A stretch of DNA of 36,489 bases, from the NCBI GenBank assembly GCA_947456055.1, contig CANGSR010000007.1, positions 1 through 36,489 on the forward strand. The letters are read 5' to 3'. Of the stretch, positions 15,007 through 24,161 are shown one piece after another (the first letter of the stretch is position 1; each line of letters begins with the position of its first letter). The translations under genes were made by a program, and so were the position numbers. The notes under the pieces are model-generated. The model did no database searches. It worked only from the letters and a program-made list of their open reading frames with translations, and was not told the origin of the DNA. Origin of the DNA: Chitinophagaceae bacterium (GTDB lineage Bacteria > Bacteroidota > Bacteroidia > Chitinophagales > Chitinophagaceae).

Positions 15007-16665
15007 ATGTTGCAGAAATTAGTTATCAACAATTACGCTATTATTGACCATCTGGCCATGGAGCCGGATCCAAACCTTAATACCGTGACCGGCGAAACCG
15101 GTGCAGGTAAGAGTATTATTTTGGGGGCATTGTCACTTATTTTGGGTGAGCGGGCCGACACCTCAGTTTTGATTAACAAGAATGAGAAGTCGGTAATTGA
15201 GGGCTATTTTGATGTAAGCAAAAATGAGGTTTTTAAGAAGGCACTTGACCGAGCAGAACTCGATTATGATGCACAATGCATTATAAGAAGGGAGATAGCA
15301 ACAAGTGGCAAGTCGAGGGCATATGTAAATGATACCCCTGTTACATTGGGTGTTTTGAATTCGCTTACTTCATTATTGGTCGACCTTCACCAGCAATTCG
15401 ACCATTTGGCTTTAGAGGATGATAATTTCCAGATGGAGGCTCTTGATGCTGTGGGGAATAATGTAGCCCTGGCTGAAAATTACAGACAGCTATTTTACCA
15501 GCATAAAAAGATAAAACAAAAACTTGCTGATAATAGAGAGCGCCAAAGCCAATGGCAGAAAGATGCTGATTATAAGCAATATTTGCTCGACGAACTGGTG
15601 CAGGCTGCCTTTAGGGAGGATGAAATAGAACAGTCGGAGCAGCAACTGAAGCAAATGGCCCATGCAGAGCGCATAATAAGTGTTTTGCAGGGTGCAAGGA
15701 TGGTACTAGATGAGGGCGAGCAACCATTGGTAAATGAGTTAAAGCGCATAGGCCAACAAATGCAGGGAATTACCGACCTGATGCCTGAGTTGAAACCCTT
15801 GCATGAACGAATAACTTCTGTTTGGGCCGAACTGAAAGACATTACCAATGAGCTTGAAGAAGAAGAGGGTAGGGTGATACTGGACCCTGCTGTGATGGAT
15901 GAATTGCAGCAAAAAGTAGATATAGGTTATAAGCTACTGAAAAAGCATGGTGCCCGCACCACAGGTGAGTTGCTGGCCATAAAAGCTAAGCTAGAAGATG
16001 AGCTTAAAGCTACCCTTGATATTAATGAGTCCATTGACCGCCTTGCAAAAGAAGAGGGTGCTTTATATAGCCAATTGATGAAGGAGGGTGAAAAGCTGTC
16101 GGCAGAACGTAAAAAGGTGATCAAGCCATTTGCGGGCAGGATTAATGAATTGCTGGTGCTGGTGGGTATGCCCAATGCCAAATTTGATATCAGGGTAGAA
16201 AAGGTAGCACCTACTACTCATGGTATAGACCAGATACATTTTATGCTGGACGCCAATAAGAGTGGACAGTTTCAATTATTACAAAAGGCAGCATCGGGCG
16301 GTGAAATGAGCCGTATTATGCTGTGTATCAAATCGCTTACGGCTAAGGCGTTGCATATGCCTACGCTTATCTTTGATGAGGTAGACACGGGGATATCTGG
16401 TGAGGCGGCAAGGCAGGTAGGGGTATTGTTGCGAGACCTTTCCCAATACCATCAGGTGATATGCATTACCCACCAACCACAGGTGGCAGCCAAGGGTAGC
16501 CGGCATTTTTATGTATTCAAGGAGGCGGATAAGAATGGCCGCCTGAGTACCCAGGTTAGGGTGCTGAAACAGGGAGAACGGGTTTTGGCCATTGCCAAAA
16601 TGATAGGTGGTGAGCAGCCTAGTGAGGCGGCTATGGCCAATGCTAAGGAGCTGGTGGGGGCTTAA
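15007..16665 (+). CDS. recN: DNA repair protein RecN
   Basis: RecN is an SMC-like ATPase that acts at DNA double-strand breaks and supports recombinational repair. Its 552 residues match the family. The N-terminal half has Walker A GETGAGKSI (about residues 31-39) and a Q-loop-like LHQQFDH. The central part (about 150-370) is a long coiled coil. The C-terminal half has the ABC signature ASGGEMSRIMLC, Walker B LIFDEVDTGISGEAA and the switch segment ITHQPQVAAKG. The start at 15007 gives the standard MLQKLVINNYAIIDHL N terminus. The next gene starts 60 bp later on the same strand. Confidence 0.97.
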   Translation: MLQKLVINNYAIIDHLAMEPDPNLNTVTGETGAGKSIILGALSLILGERADTSVLINKNEKSVIEGYFDVSKNEVFKKALDRAELDYDAQCIIRREIATSGKSRAYVNDTPVTLGVLNSLTSLLVDLHQQFDHLALEDDNFQMEALDAVGNNVALAENYRQLFYQHKKIKQKLADNRERQSQWQKDADYKQYLLDELVQAAFREDEIEQSEQQLKQMAHAERIISVLQGARMVLDEGEQPLVNELKRIGQQMQGITDLMPELKPLHERITSVWAELKDITNELEEEEGRVILDPAVMDELQQKVDIGYKLLKKHGARTTGELLAIKAKLEDELKATLDINESIDRLAKEEGALYSQLMKEGEKLSAERKKVIKPFAGRINELLVLVGMPNAKFDIRVEKVAPTTHGIDQIHFMLDANKSGQFQLLQKAASGGEMSRIMLCIKSLTAKALHMPTLIFDEVDTGISGEAARQVGVLLRDLSQYHQVICITHQPQVAAKGSRHFYVFKEADKNGRLSTQVRVLKQGERVLAIAKMIGGEQPSEAAMANAKELVGA

Positions 16666-16725
16666 TTTTCCCCTTTATTGTGGTTATTACCCATTATTCA
16701 TACCTTAGGTGTAAAATTATACCTA

Positions 16726-17715
16726 ATGGATATACATCTTTTTGAACAGCTCTATCAGGCAGGCTTTATTAAGAGTGATGCTGTGGAGAAAATAAAGGAG
16801 CAGGAAAGTAAGCGGCTGGTACCTATAGGCAAGGAATTAAAGACAATTTTATCATTGGGTATCTTGTTGTTTAGTTCGGGTCTGGGCATATTGGTTTATA
16901 AGAACATTAATACTATAGGTCATGCTGTCATCATTTCTTTGATAGGTATCCTCATGATGGTTTGCCTGGTTTATTGTTATAAGAAATCAGCTCCCTTTAG
17001 TTTGCTTAGGGTATCCTCTCCAAATATGTGGTTCGATTATATATTGGTGCTGGGTTCTTTATTAATGCTCACTTTTGTTGGTTATATTCAGTACCAATAT
17101 CATTTATTTGGTGCTAGCTGGAATTTGGCGGCTTTTGTTCCGGTAGTGTTCCTGTTTGGTTTTGCCTATTATTTCGATAATATAGTAGTGTTGAGTATGG
17201 CTATTACCAACTTTGGTGCATGGGTGGGTATATCAGTATCACCAGCTAATTTGCTTTCGGCCAATGATTTTAGTAATGATAATGTTATTTATAGTGGCAT
17301 TGCATTAGGGGTATTATTTCAGGTATTGTCCTACTATTCTTTGGTAAGGGATATAAAAGCACATTTTGCCTATACCTATAAGAATTTTGGCATCCATTTA
17401 CTATTTATCAGTTTGCTGGCAGGTATGTTTCATTTCGATGGGTTCTATTTGGTGTTCTTTTTGGTGCTGGCAGTGGCGTTTTATTTTCAATATGTTCAAT
17501 CTATCAAGGAGCGCTCTTATTACTTCCTTTTATTTACACTTATATATGGTTATATAGGTCTTAGCTATGTTGTAGTGCGAATGTTTGGTAATGTTGATCT
17601 GTGGGGCATATTGTTTTACTATTTTATTTTAAGTGGCTTTGGTCTATTATACCTATTGAGGAAACTGCATAATTTATTCACTATAAAAACTCCCGAAAAT
17701 GATAGCGTACAATAA
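16726..17715 (+). CDS. DUF2157-type multi-pass membrane protein
   Basis: This is a polytopic membrane protein of 329 residues with an N-terminal cytosolic helix (LFEQLYQAGFIKSDAVEKIKEQE) typical of DUF2157 proteins, then about nine hydrophobic segments. The ATG at 16726 is preferred over the TTG at 16678 because it starts directly with this conserved helix. The segment FAYYFDNIVVLSMAITNFGAWVGI (split here from a longer stretch) is also characteristic. The function of the family is unknown. Its last 17 nt overlap the next gene, so the two are translationally coupled. Confidence 0.8.
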   Translation: MDIHLFEQLYQAGFIKSDAVEKIKEQESKRLVPIGKELKTILSLGILLFSSGLGILVYKNINTIGHAVIISLIGILMMVCLVYCYKKSAPFSLLRVSSPNMWFDYILVLGSLLMLTFVGYIQYQYHLFGASWNLAAFVPVVFLFGFAYYFDNIVVLSMAITNFGAWVGISVSPANLLSANDFSNDNVIYSGIALGVLFQVLSYYSLVRDIKAHFAYTYKNFGIHLLFISLLAGMFHFDGFYLVFFLVLAVAFYFQYVQSIKERSYYFLLFTLIYGYIGLSYVVVRMFGNVDLWGILFYYFILSGFGLLYLLRKLHNLFTIKTPENDSVQ

Positions 17716-18841
17716 GGGTTGGTTGAAGAATATGTATTTGCAGGAGCAGGCAAGGGAAGCACGGGCTAATAATTGCATCTGTAAGGAAGATTATCAATAT
17801 CTGGTAGAGAATCATCCGGTAGGGTTTCAGACACATAATATCTATTGGCGCATAGGCCATGCACTATTGACTCTATTAGTGCTTTCATTTTCTTCAGGAT
17901 TGTTTTCATGGGTTTTCACTCTGTTTAATAATTTTTCATTCATATTAATTGGTAGTGGTATTGTGTATTATGGCTTACTAGAGTTAATAGTTATTAAACG
18001 AATGAACCATTATAACTCTGGTACAGATAATATGGTTGCCCTGTTGTCTGTAAGCTGTTTGATAGGTGGTTTTTTCTCCATATTCTATACGTACGATAAT
18101 CCGCATTGGCTACCTATAGCATTTTTTACATTTATTATTTGCCTACTTATGGCAATTCGGTTGGTAGATTCTATATTAAGTATGGCAGCGGCTTTTTCAT
18201 GGCTGGCTTTTGTCCTGTTAGCTTATCTCAAGTTGGGCAGTTTTGCTACGGCTACAGCACCATTTGTATTGATGATTGCATCATTGGTTATTTACATTAT
18301 GGCCAATAAATCAAGGTATTCCCGGTCATTGCTACTCTTTAGAAACTGCAATTTGTATGTTGCTGGTCTGGCTTTGGTTTGTTTGTATTTAGCAGGTAAT
18401 TATTATGTGGTGAGTGAACTGGGCAGGGTGTTAATGGATGGAGGGGATAATCGAGCTGGTGGTTTACCTATGGGATGGTTTTTCTGGGGTTGGACAATCC
18501 TAATCCCATTGGCATATATTGGATTGGGAATCGCCAAAAAAGATATTCAATTGATAAGGATTGGGCTGGTATTGGTGGCGGTTGCGGTAGGTACTTACAG
18601 ATATTATTATTCCATTTTAAGCCCAGATAAGGCTCTGATACTTGCCGGTTTTCTATTGGTTTTGGTAGGTGGGGGATTGCTGATGTACCTGAAAATGCCA
18701 AAGGGTGGTTTTACTATTGTAGATGCACCCATATTTAAAGAGGAGAATGAAATAGAAGAGCTATTGAGCGGGCAGGTAATTCAAAAGACTGTTGGGGGTG
18801 ACCATCCAAATGAACAACAGGAAAGTGGCAATTCGTGGTGA
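17699..18841 (+). CDS. Second DUF2157/DUF4401-like multi-pass membrane protein
   Basis: This 380-residue polytopic membrane protein overlaps the end of the preceding gene by 17 bp. It has the same plan: an N-terminal soluble helix region (about 1-50), then about nine to ten hydrophobic segments, ending in an acidic, Gln-rich tail (PIFKEENEIEELLSG onward). It is a distant paralogue rather than a copy of its neighbour. Paired genes of this kind (DUF2157 with DUF4401) are common, so the two probably act together, perhaps as a complex. The function is unknown. Confidence 0.75.
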   Translation: MIAYNKGWLKNMYLQEQAREARANNCICKEDYQYLVENHPVGFQTHNIYWRIGHALLTLLVLSFSSGLFSWVFTLFNNFSFILIGSGIVYYGLLELIVIKRMNHYNSGTDNMVALLSVSCLIGGFFSIFYTYDNPHWLPIAFFTFIICLLMAIRLVDSILSMAAAFSWLAFVLLAYLKLGSFATATAPFVLMIASLVIYIMANKSRYSRSLLLFRNCNLYVAGLALVCLYLAGNYYVVSELGRVLMDGGDNRAGGLPMGWFFWGWTILIPLAYIGLGIAKKDIQLIRIGLVLVAVAVGTYRYYYSILSPDKALILAGFLLVLVGGGLLMYLKMPKGGFTIVDAPIFKEENEIEELLSGQVIQKTVGGDHPNEQQESGNSW

Positions 18842-19011
18842 TATTTTTAAATTCAGATGCAAAGTAGATTTATTATGTGTTTTTTGGGTTAATTTTATCT
18901 ACATTGAAAAGGATTTTGCCTTTTAAATAGATAGGGTTTACTTACTTTTATCAGGTGGTTTAAATACGTTATTTGGACTTGAACTTATTTGTAAATATTA
19001 AATAATGATTT

Positions 19012-19893
19012 ATGATGGGGCCTTTTGATGAAAACGAAGATGAAGAAAGGGATGATAATGAAGAACATGATGAGGAGTATTATGAGAACCTAAAACTGGA
19101 AAATGAAATTAAGAAGATTAAGCTATCTCTGGAACATGGTACTGACCTATCGGGCCAGCTATCTGAGGCAGAACTGCCGCCTGAGATAGAAGGTAAGTTT
19201 TTGGATTATATAAGTCAGTTTGAGTCGGAATTTGCAAAAAGGAAGACCATAAAGGTATATGAATTGGCAGGTAGCCCGGAATGGAAACCTTCGGCTGAAA
19301 TAGGGGATGATGAAATTGATGAGGAGTTAGCGAAGCTGGTAAAGATTTTGCGCAAAAAAGGGATTTCAGTAGATACGATTTGCGAGGTTGAACCACGCAT
19401 GATGTATCAATTTATAACTGAGGAATTGTTTCATCACGAAACGAATGATATCCAGATACCAGGCATGATTCATGGGTTTATTTATGAGGAATTTCATCCT
19501 AACCATGAGCATGATATAAAGAACAGGTGCAAGGATTTTGTGAGGCAGGTGCTGGATAAAGAAGATGAATGGCAACCTAAATTCTTGAATTTACCTAGTG
19601 AGATAAATACCATAAATGGCATGTTGACTAGTGAGGTACTCATTGAAAGGTTGGGAAATTTCAGGGATGCGTTTAGTTCGTTTACCATAAACGATTATGA
19701 AATAAAATCGGTAGAGGTAGACGGGGATAGTGGTAAACTGACGGGAACGATGGATTATACCGGGGTGATAGATGGTAGCAATGATACTATTGATTTTAAG
19801 GGTGGGTGTGAATTTGGAATGAAGAAAATAGACGATTGGTGGATAATTGATTCGATAATTGTACCCGGCATGGGTTTGGAAAGAAGGCTTTAA
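19012..19893 (+). CDS. Uncharacterised acidic cytosolic protein
   Basis: I do not recognise this 293-residue protein. The first 30 residues are extremely acidic (runs of D and E), followed by a helical region (about 30-75), a central part with YELAGSPEWKPSAEIGDDEI, and a C-terminal strand-rich part (about 205-290) with the pattern IKSVEVDGDSGKLTGTMDYT ... WWIIDSIIVPGMGLE, reminiscent of NTF2-like or cystatin-like folds. There is no signal peptide or membrane span. It starts 170 bp after the membrane-protein pair and is followed 34 bp later by a methyltransferase on the same strand. Confidence 0.7.
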   Translation: MMGPFDENEDEERDDNEEHDEEYYENLKLENEIKKIKLSLEHGTDLSGQLSEAELPPEIEGKFLDYISQFESEFAKRKTIKVYELAGSPEWKPSAEIGDDEIDEELAKLVKILRKKGISVDTICEVEPRMMYQFITEELFHHETNDIQIPGMIHGFIYEEFHPNHEHDIKNRCKDFVRQVLDKEDEWQPKFLNLPSEINTINGMLTSEVLIERLGNFRDAFSSFTINDYEIKSVEVDGDSGKLTGTMDYTGVIDGSNDTIDFKGGCEFGMKKIDDWWIIDSIIVPGMGLERRL

Positions 19894-19927
19894 TATTTTG
19901 GAGATTAGTTTAACTGGGTAGCATATT

Positions 19928-20728
19928 ATGAACGAGGTAGAAAATTATATAGAAATAAACAGGTCATTATGGGATGCTAAAACTGGCTTTCATGTTCAGT
20001 CTGACTTTTATAATGTAGAGGGCTTTCAGAAAGGAGCTACCTCCTTAAAGCAGATTGAAATTGATTTGCTGGGCGACATAAAAGGCAAGAAAATATTGCA
20101 CCTGCAATGCCATTTTGGAATGGATACTTTGTCGATGGCAAGATTGGGGGCTAAAGTAACCGGTATTGATTTCTCTGAAGAAGCCATTAAGAAGGCAAGG
20201 GAAATGAATGATGTGCTGGGTCTGGATGCCACTTTTATTGTAAGTGATGTATATAAACTACCTGAAATTCTCCACGAAGAGTATGACTTGGTATTTACCT
20301 CCTATGGTGTAATAGGTTGGCTACCTGATATGGAAAAATGGTCAAAAGTAGCTGCACACTTTGTGAAACCCGGTGGGCAGTTTCTGATAGTTGAGTTCCA
20401 TCCGGTGGTATGGATGTTTAAAACTGATTTTAGCCAAATTGAATTTTCCTACTTCAATAAGGAGGCAATTGTAGAAACATTAGAAGCAACCTATGCCGAT
20501 AAGGATGCCAAAATAGGCCTTAAAGAAATAGGCTGGAACCATGATTTTGGTGAGGTACTTGGTAATCTGCTTAAAGCTGGTTTGCGCATTGAGTCATTTA
20601 GGGAGTATGATAAATCGCCTTACAATTGTTTCCAGAACACGGTAGAGGTGGAACCTGGATTATATCAGATTAAAGGTCTGGAAGGTAAGATTCCGATGGT
20701 GTATAGTTTGATGGCTAAAAAGCCTTAG
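19928..20728 (+). CDS. Class I SAM-dependent methyltransferase
   Basis: This is a Rossmann-fold methyltransferase of 266 residues. Motif I is the less common ILHLQCHFGMDTLSMARLG (residues 56-74), followed by GAKVTGIDFSEEAIKKA (motif II, Asp81 expected to bind the SAM ribose) and the IVSDVYKLPE and DLVFTSYGVIGWLPD segments. The long C-terminal part, after KPGGQFLIVEFHP, should define the substrate, which is unknown. It is in a plus-strand run, 34 bp after the acidic protein. Confidence 0.9.
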   Translation: MNEVENYIEINRSLWDAKTGFHVQSDFYNVEGFQKGATSLKQIEIDLLGDIKGKKILHLQCHFGMDTLSMARLGAKVTGIDFSEEAIKKAREMNDVLGLDATFIVSDVYKLPEILHEEYDLVFTSYGVIGWLPDMEKWSKVAAHFVKPGGQFLIVEFHPVVWMFKTDFSQIEFSYFNKEAIVETLEATYADKDAKIGLKEIGWNHDFGEVLGNLLKAGLRIESFREYDKSPYNCFQNTVEVEPGLYQIKGLEGKIPMVYSLMAKKP

Positions 20729-20747
20729 TAATCCTGATGTTCTAAAT

Positions 20748-20755
20748 TATCTTTG
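20748..20755 (+). promoter_or_regulatory. -7 box for the M14 peptidase, leaderless spacing
   Basis: The sequence TATCTTTG is an exact TAnnTTTG match ending 6 nt before the ATG at 20762. Its position supports the ATG at 20762 over the upstream in-frame TTG at 20753, which would lie inside the box. Confidence 0.5.
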
Positions 20756-20761
20756 CTGCAT

Positions 20762-22507
20762 ATGAGATTTCTGATTTTAAGTTTTTTGGGCTTGGTATGT
20801 CTATTGCCCAACCTTAAGGCATCGCCTGTTGATACCTCATTACTCACTCCTTTTGAAAAGTCGAAAGGAAAGGAATCTGCGACATATGTAGAGGCCAATG
20901 ATTTTTATAAGAAGCTGGCTTCTAAATACAGGAATATCATTACAGGTGATGTGGGCATTACTGATAATGGGTATCCGCTAAAGGTGGTGCTCTATACAAG
21001 GGATGGCAATTTCAAAAAAGAAGAGTGGAAAAAGGATGGTCGACTGATAATTCTAATTAATAATGATATCCACCCTGGTGAACCCGATGGGGTAGATGCC
21101 TCAATGATGTTGCTGCGTGATGCAGTGACAGGAAAAATAGCGATACCTATGAATGTGGTATTGGCTGTAATACCTATGTATAATATTGGGGGGGCACTAA
21201 ATAGGAATAATTACAGCAGGGCCAATCAGAATGGGCCGGAGAGTTATGGTTTCAGGGGGAATTCACGCAACCTTGACCTTAACAGGGATTTTATTAAATG
21301 CGATGCGGCGGAGACTATTGGGCTGGAAGAGCAATTTGCCCGCCTGAATCCTGATATTTTTATTGATAATCATGTAAGTGATGGGGCTGATTACCAGCAT
21401 ATTATGACTTTATTAGCTACCCAGCACGATAAATTGGGTGGGCAAACAGGGGATTATATGTATAAGACATTTACCCCATTGTTATATACCGACATGAAGC
21501 AGAAGGGATATGATATGGTGCCCTATGTAGCTGATTTTAGCAATACACCAGATAAGGGATGGAGGGAATTTTTTGAATCGCCGAGGTTTTCGAGTGGGTA
21601 TGCAGCCTTATTCCAGACTATTGCATATGTGCCCGAAACACACATGTTGAAGCCATTCAAGGATCGGGTTATAGCTACTTATGACCTGATGACTTGCATT
21701 ATAAAAGAGGGATCGGCCAATGTAAAGGAAATAAAAAGGGTAAGGGCTGAGGATAAGGCAGCCAATCTGACGAAGAAAGAATTTGCATTGGATTGGCAGG
21801 TGGATACGGCCAGATATGACACAATAGAATTCAAGGGATATGAGGCTGGTTATAAGCCGAGCCTGGTTTCCGGGCAGCCAAGATTGTACTACGACCATAA
21901 GAAGCCTTATACCAAAAAGGTGCCTTTTTATGACCACTTCGTGCCCACTAAAATGGTTAAGGCTCCAAAAGCTTATATTGTTCCAAGGGCATGGGTGCCT
22001 ATAATATCCATCTTAAGGGCTAGTGGGGTGCATATAGTTAGGTTCGAAAATGATACGGATATAGAGGTGACTGCTTATTATATTGATAAGTACGAGACCT
22101 TGCCACACCCTTATGAAAAGCATTACCTGCATAAGAATGTTCAGGTTACCACAACAAAAAACAAGATGCACTTTTCTGTTGGCGATTATTATATACCTAC
22201 CGACCAGAATGCAAAGCGCTATCTGATTGAGACTTTGGAACCTACTGCCCCAGATGCATTTTTTGCATGGAATTTCTTTGATGGGATTTTACAACAAAAG
22301 GAATATTTCAGCGATTATGTTTTTGAAGATGTGGCAGCAGAATTGGTGCAAAAGGACCCACTGTTGAAAGCACAATTGCAACAGAAAGTAAAGGAGGATA
22401 CTACCTTTGCTAAAAGTGGTGCCGCCCAATTGGATTTTGTTTATCGCCATTCCCGTTATTTTGAACCAAGTGTGAACAGGTATCCGGTGTATAGGGTAGA
22501 GGAGTAG
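20762..22507 (+). CDS. Secreted M14 family zinc carboxypeptidase
   Basis: This is a predicted periplasmic or exported metallocarboxypeptidase of 581 residues. A signal peptide (MRFLILSFLGLVCLLPNLKA) precedes the M14 domain. The zinc ligands H104 and E107 are in DIHPGEPDG and the third histidine H204 is in IDNHVSDGADY; RNLDLNRDF corresponds to the substrate-binding Asn-Arg region. The C-terminal 250 residues have no domain that I recognise. The ATG at 20762 is chosen because the upstream TTG lies in the promoter. A methyltransferase gene ends 33 bp upstream. Confidence 0.9.
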   Translation: MRFLILSFLGLVCLLPNLKASPVDTSLLTPFEKSKGKESATYVEANDFYKKLASKYRNIITGDVGITDNGYPLKVVLYTRDGNFKKEEWKKDGRLIILINNDIHPGEPDGVDASMMLLRDAVTGKIAIPMNVVLAVIPMYNIGGALNRNNYSRANQNGPESYGFRGNSRNLDLNRDFIKCDAAETIGLEEQFARLNPDIFIDNHVSDGADYQHIMTLLATQHDKLGGQTGDYMYKTFTPLLYTDMKQKGYDMVPYVADFSNTPDKGWREFFESPRFSSGYAALFQTIAYVPETHMLKPFKDRVIATYDLMTCIIKEGSANVKEIKRVRAEDKAANLTKKEFALDWQVDTARYDTIEFKGYEAGYKPSLVSGQPRLYYDHKKPYTKKVPFYDHFVPTKMVKAPKAYIVPRAWVPIISILRASGVHIVRFENDTDIEVTAYYIDKYETLPHPYEKHYLHKNVQVTTTKNKMHFSVGDYYIPTDQNAKRYLIETLEPTAPDAFFAWNFFDGILQQKEYFSDYVFEDVAAELVQKDPLLKAQLQQKVKEDTTFAKSGAAQLDFVYRHSRYFEPSVNRYPVYRVEE

Positions 22508-22520
22508 TTTGAAATAATGG

Positions 22521-22572
22521 TTAATGGTTAGTGGTAAATGGTTAATTCATTTACCATTGATAATTTACCATT
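22521..22572. repeat. Inverted repeat between convergent M14 and SET genes
   Basis: TGGTAAATG (22532-22540) pairs with CATTTACCA (22548-22556) around a 7-nt loop, within a degenerate array of ATGGTTA- and TTACCAT-like units. It may act as a weak bidirectional terminator between the two convergent genes. Such simple nested repeats are frequent in intergenic DNA of this phylum. Confidence 0.5.
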
Positions 22573-22584
22573 CACAATTAATAT

Positions 22585-22977
22585 TTAGTCTTCCTTAGCA
22601 TCAAACCATACTTCTTTGGTTTCGTTCCAGTCGCCGCTATAGTTGATGGTGAGTTCTTCGCCTGCGTCTATATCCCGGATGGTTTGGATATAGATGGACT
22701 GGTCTTCGTAAATCATGAAGTATTCGCAATTGGATGTGTAGGAATGGTTGTAGATGGGCACCCAGCCCAGGGCCATGCAGCATAGGTTTTGGCCATCGGG
22801 CTGCCATTCAAATATATAATCGTGAAGCAGGGTTTGATCCAGTAGAGAGCGGTCTTTCTCGCTCATTACAATAACCGGTGAGGTTTCAATAATGGTGTCG
22901 GCAGGGATATTTGTATGGGTAAATACTCCCCTTCCTTTGTTAGCGGTTTCACCTATATACAATCTGACATCAGACAT
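22585..22977 (-). CDS. SET domain protein (putative lysine methyltransferase)
   Basis: This is a compact 130-residue SET domain, the fold of eukaryotic-type protein lysine methyltransferases. It has KGRGVFT (residues 14-20, SAM contact), NHSYTSNCEY (77-86, the pseudoknot motif that binds SAM) and GEELTINY (106-113) with the expected catalytic tyrosine at position 113. Pre-SET and post-SET cysteine clusters are absent. The substrate is unknown; ribosomal, DNA-binding or translation proteins are possibilities from the wider family. It is convergent with the M14 peptidase and has its own upstream region. Confidence 0.88.
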   Translation of the reverse strand: MSDVRLYIGETANKGRGVFTHTNIPADTIIETSPVIVMSEKDRSLLDQTLLHDYIFEWQPDGQNLCCMALGWVPIYNHSYTSNCEYFMIYEDQSIYIQTIRDIDAGEELTINYSGDWNETKEVWFDAKED

Positions 22978-23218
22978 ATTATTTGTGGTTCAGTTTTATA
23001 TTTGATTTATAATGGCTCACTATTGTAAAGAAGGGAATAATGTTGTAACATCGTGTAAATAAAGTGGTTAAATTAGCTGAATTAATGCAGATTTTGTTGT
23101 TTTAGATTTTAGTAGGTGCATCAAAAGTGGGGAAATTATTTAAAAAATCCGTTAGCTGATTAAAATGTTATTTTTTTAACCTTCTTTTTATATTTTTACA
23201 ACCTTAAAGGTACATGAT

Positions 23219-24061
23219 ATGAATTTTTTCAGGAAGCCCATTATTATAATTGCTTTACTATTGGTAGGTATGCCTAAATCAGGTATAGCGCAATACTTGT
23301 TTCAGGTGGAGCCATTATTTAATTATTTCAGTGATTCCAAGCGTTGGGAAGTCAGCGGAAATTTTATTATGCCACAGGCCACGTTCAATGGGGTTTCCAG
23401 GGTATTAGAGAATGGAAATTATATGGGTGATACCACTGCCAAAAGGCCTCAGGTTGGTTCTGGTATAGGTGGGTCAATTGGTATATCACTACCTTTCAAG
23501 GCTACTGGCCATATTAGCTGCTGGGCAGTAGATGTTGCCCTTATGGGTAATATGTATACCTGGACTGATATCAATCAAACTTTTGGGGTAGATGGTAGCT
23601 ATACAAAGGTAAAGCCAACGTTAAATGCTTCTACATTACAGGTGGCGCTGCCGCTAGGTGTTAGTTATAAAATTGGTAATGACGTTATTGAAACTAAACG
23701 TCTTGCTTTTGCAGCAGCTTTTGGTGCAGGATTGTTGCCTCAGTTGAATATGACTTCTTTGACGGGTGTTTCTGGCGAAAAATCTTATATGGCTTTTGGT
23801 TGCACACCATACGTAAAGGCAGAGGCTGCATTTTTAGCAGGCATGGAGTTTAAGGTAAGGGTTATGTATACAGTGGGTGATATCAGGCTTACAGATGTAG
23901 ACCATGCTTTACCTACAGGTGGTACTGATGGTCCATTCAGGATAGTATCTAATGGCAACCTTATTTTATCATTGGTATTTATGCCTTTCTCAATGAACTG
24001 GCATGAAACTGCATGGTGGAATACTTATGATACCTACAACCAGCATGACCGTCTGAATTAA
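23219..24061 (+). CDS. Outer-membrane-type hypothetical protein
   Basis: This 280-residue protein has a signal peptide ending GIAQ at about residue 25. The mature part is rich in alternating polar/hydrophobic strands with glycine and aromatic residues (YLFQVEPLFNYFSDSKRWEV; GSGIGGSIGISLPF), as in outer-membrane beta-barrels. No specific family was recognised. It is monocistronic: a strong terminator follows, and a TATATTTT box in the AT-rich upstream region may be its promoter. Confidence 0.7.
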   Translation: MNFFRKPIIIIALLLVGMPKSGIAQYLFQVEPLFNYFSDSKRWEVSGNFIMPQATFNGVSRVLENGNYMGDTTAKRPQVGSGIGGSIGISLPFKATGHISCWAVDVALMGNMYTWTDINQTFGVDGSYTKVKPTLNASTLQVALPLGVSYKIGNDVIETKRLAFAAAFGAGLLPQLNMTSLTGVSGEKSYMAFGCTPYVKAEAAFLAGMEFKVRVMYTVGDIRLTDVDHALPTGGTDGPFRIVSNGNLILSLVFMPFSMNWHETAWWNTYDTYNQHDRLN

Positions 24062-24089
24062 TTTGACAGAAGTTAGAATTTTATATATC

Positions 24090-24116
24090 ATCCCGGCAAT
24101 TGCCGGGATTTTTTTT
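24090..24116 (+). terminator. Rho-independent terminator
   Basis: The 20-nt palindrome at 24090-24109 (stem ATCCCGGC/GCCGGGAT, loop AATT) is followed by an uninterrupted run of T residues to 24116. It closes the outer-membrane protein transcript 28 nt after its stop. Confidence 0.93.
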
Positions 24117-24161
24117 AGAGGTAGTTACCTCCAATGAACGTGGATTTTTAAATAGTATACA

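Noticed and set aside
22508-22584. Possible mobile MITE-like element
   Set aside because: The inverted units are short, degenerate and lack a target duplication. It looks like simple intergenic repeat sequence.
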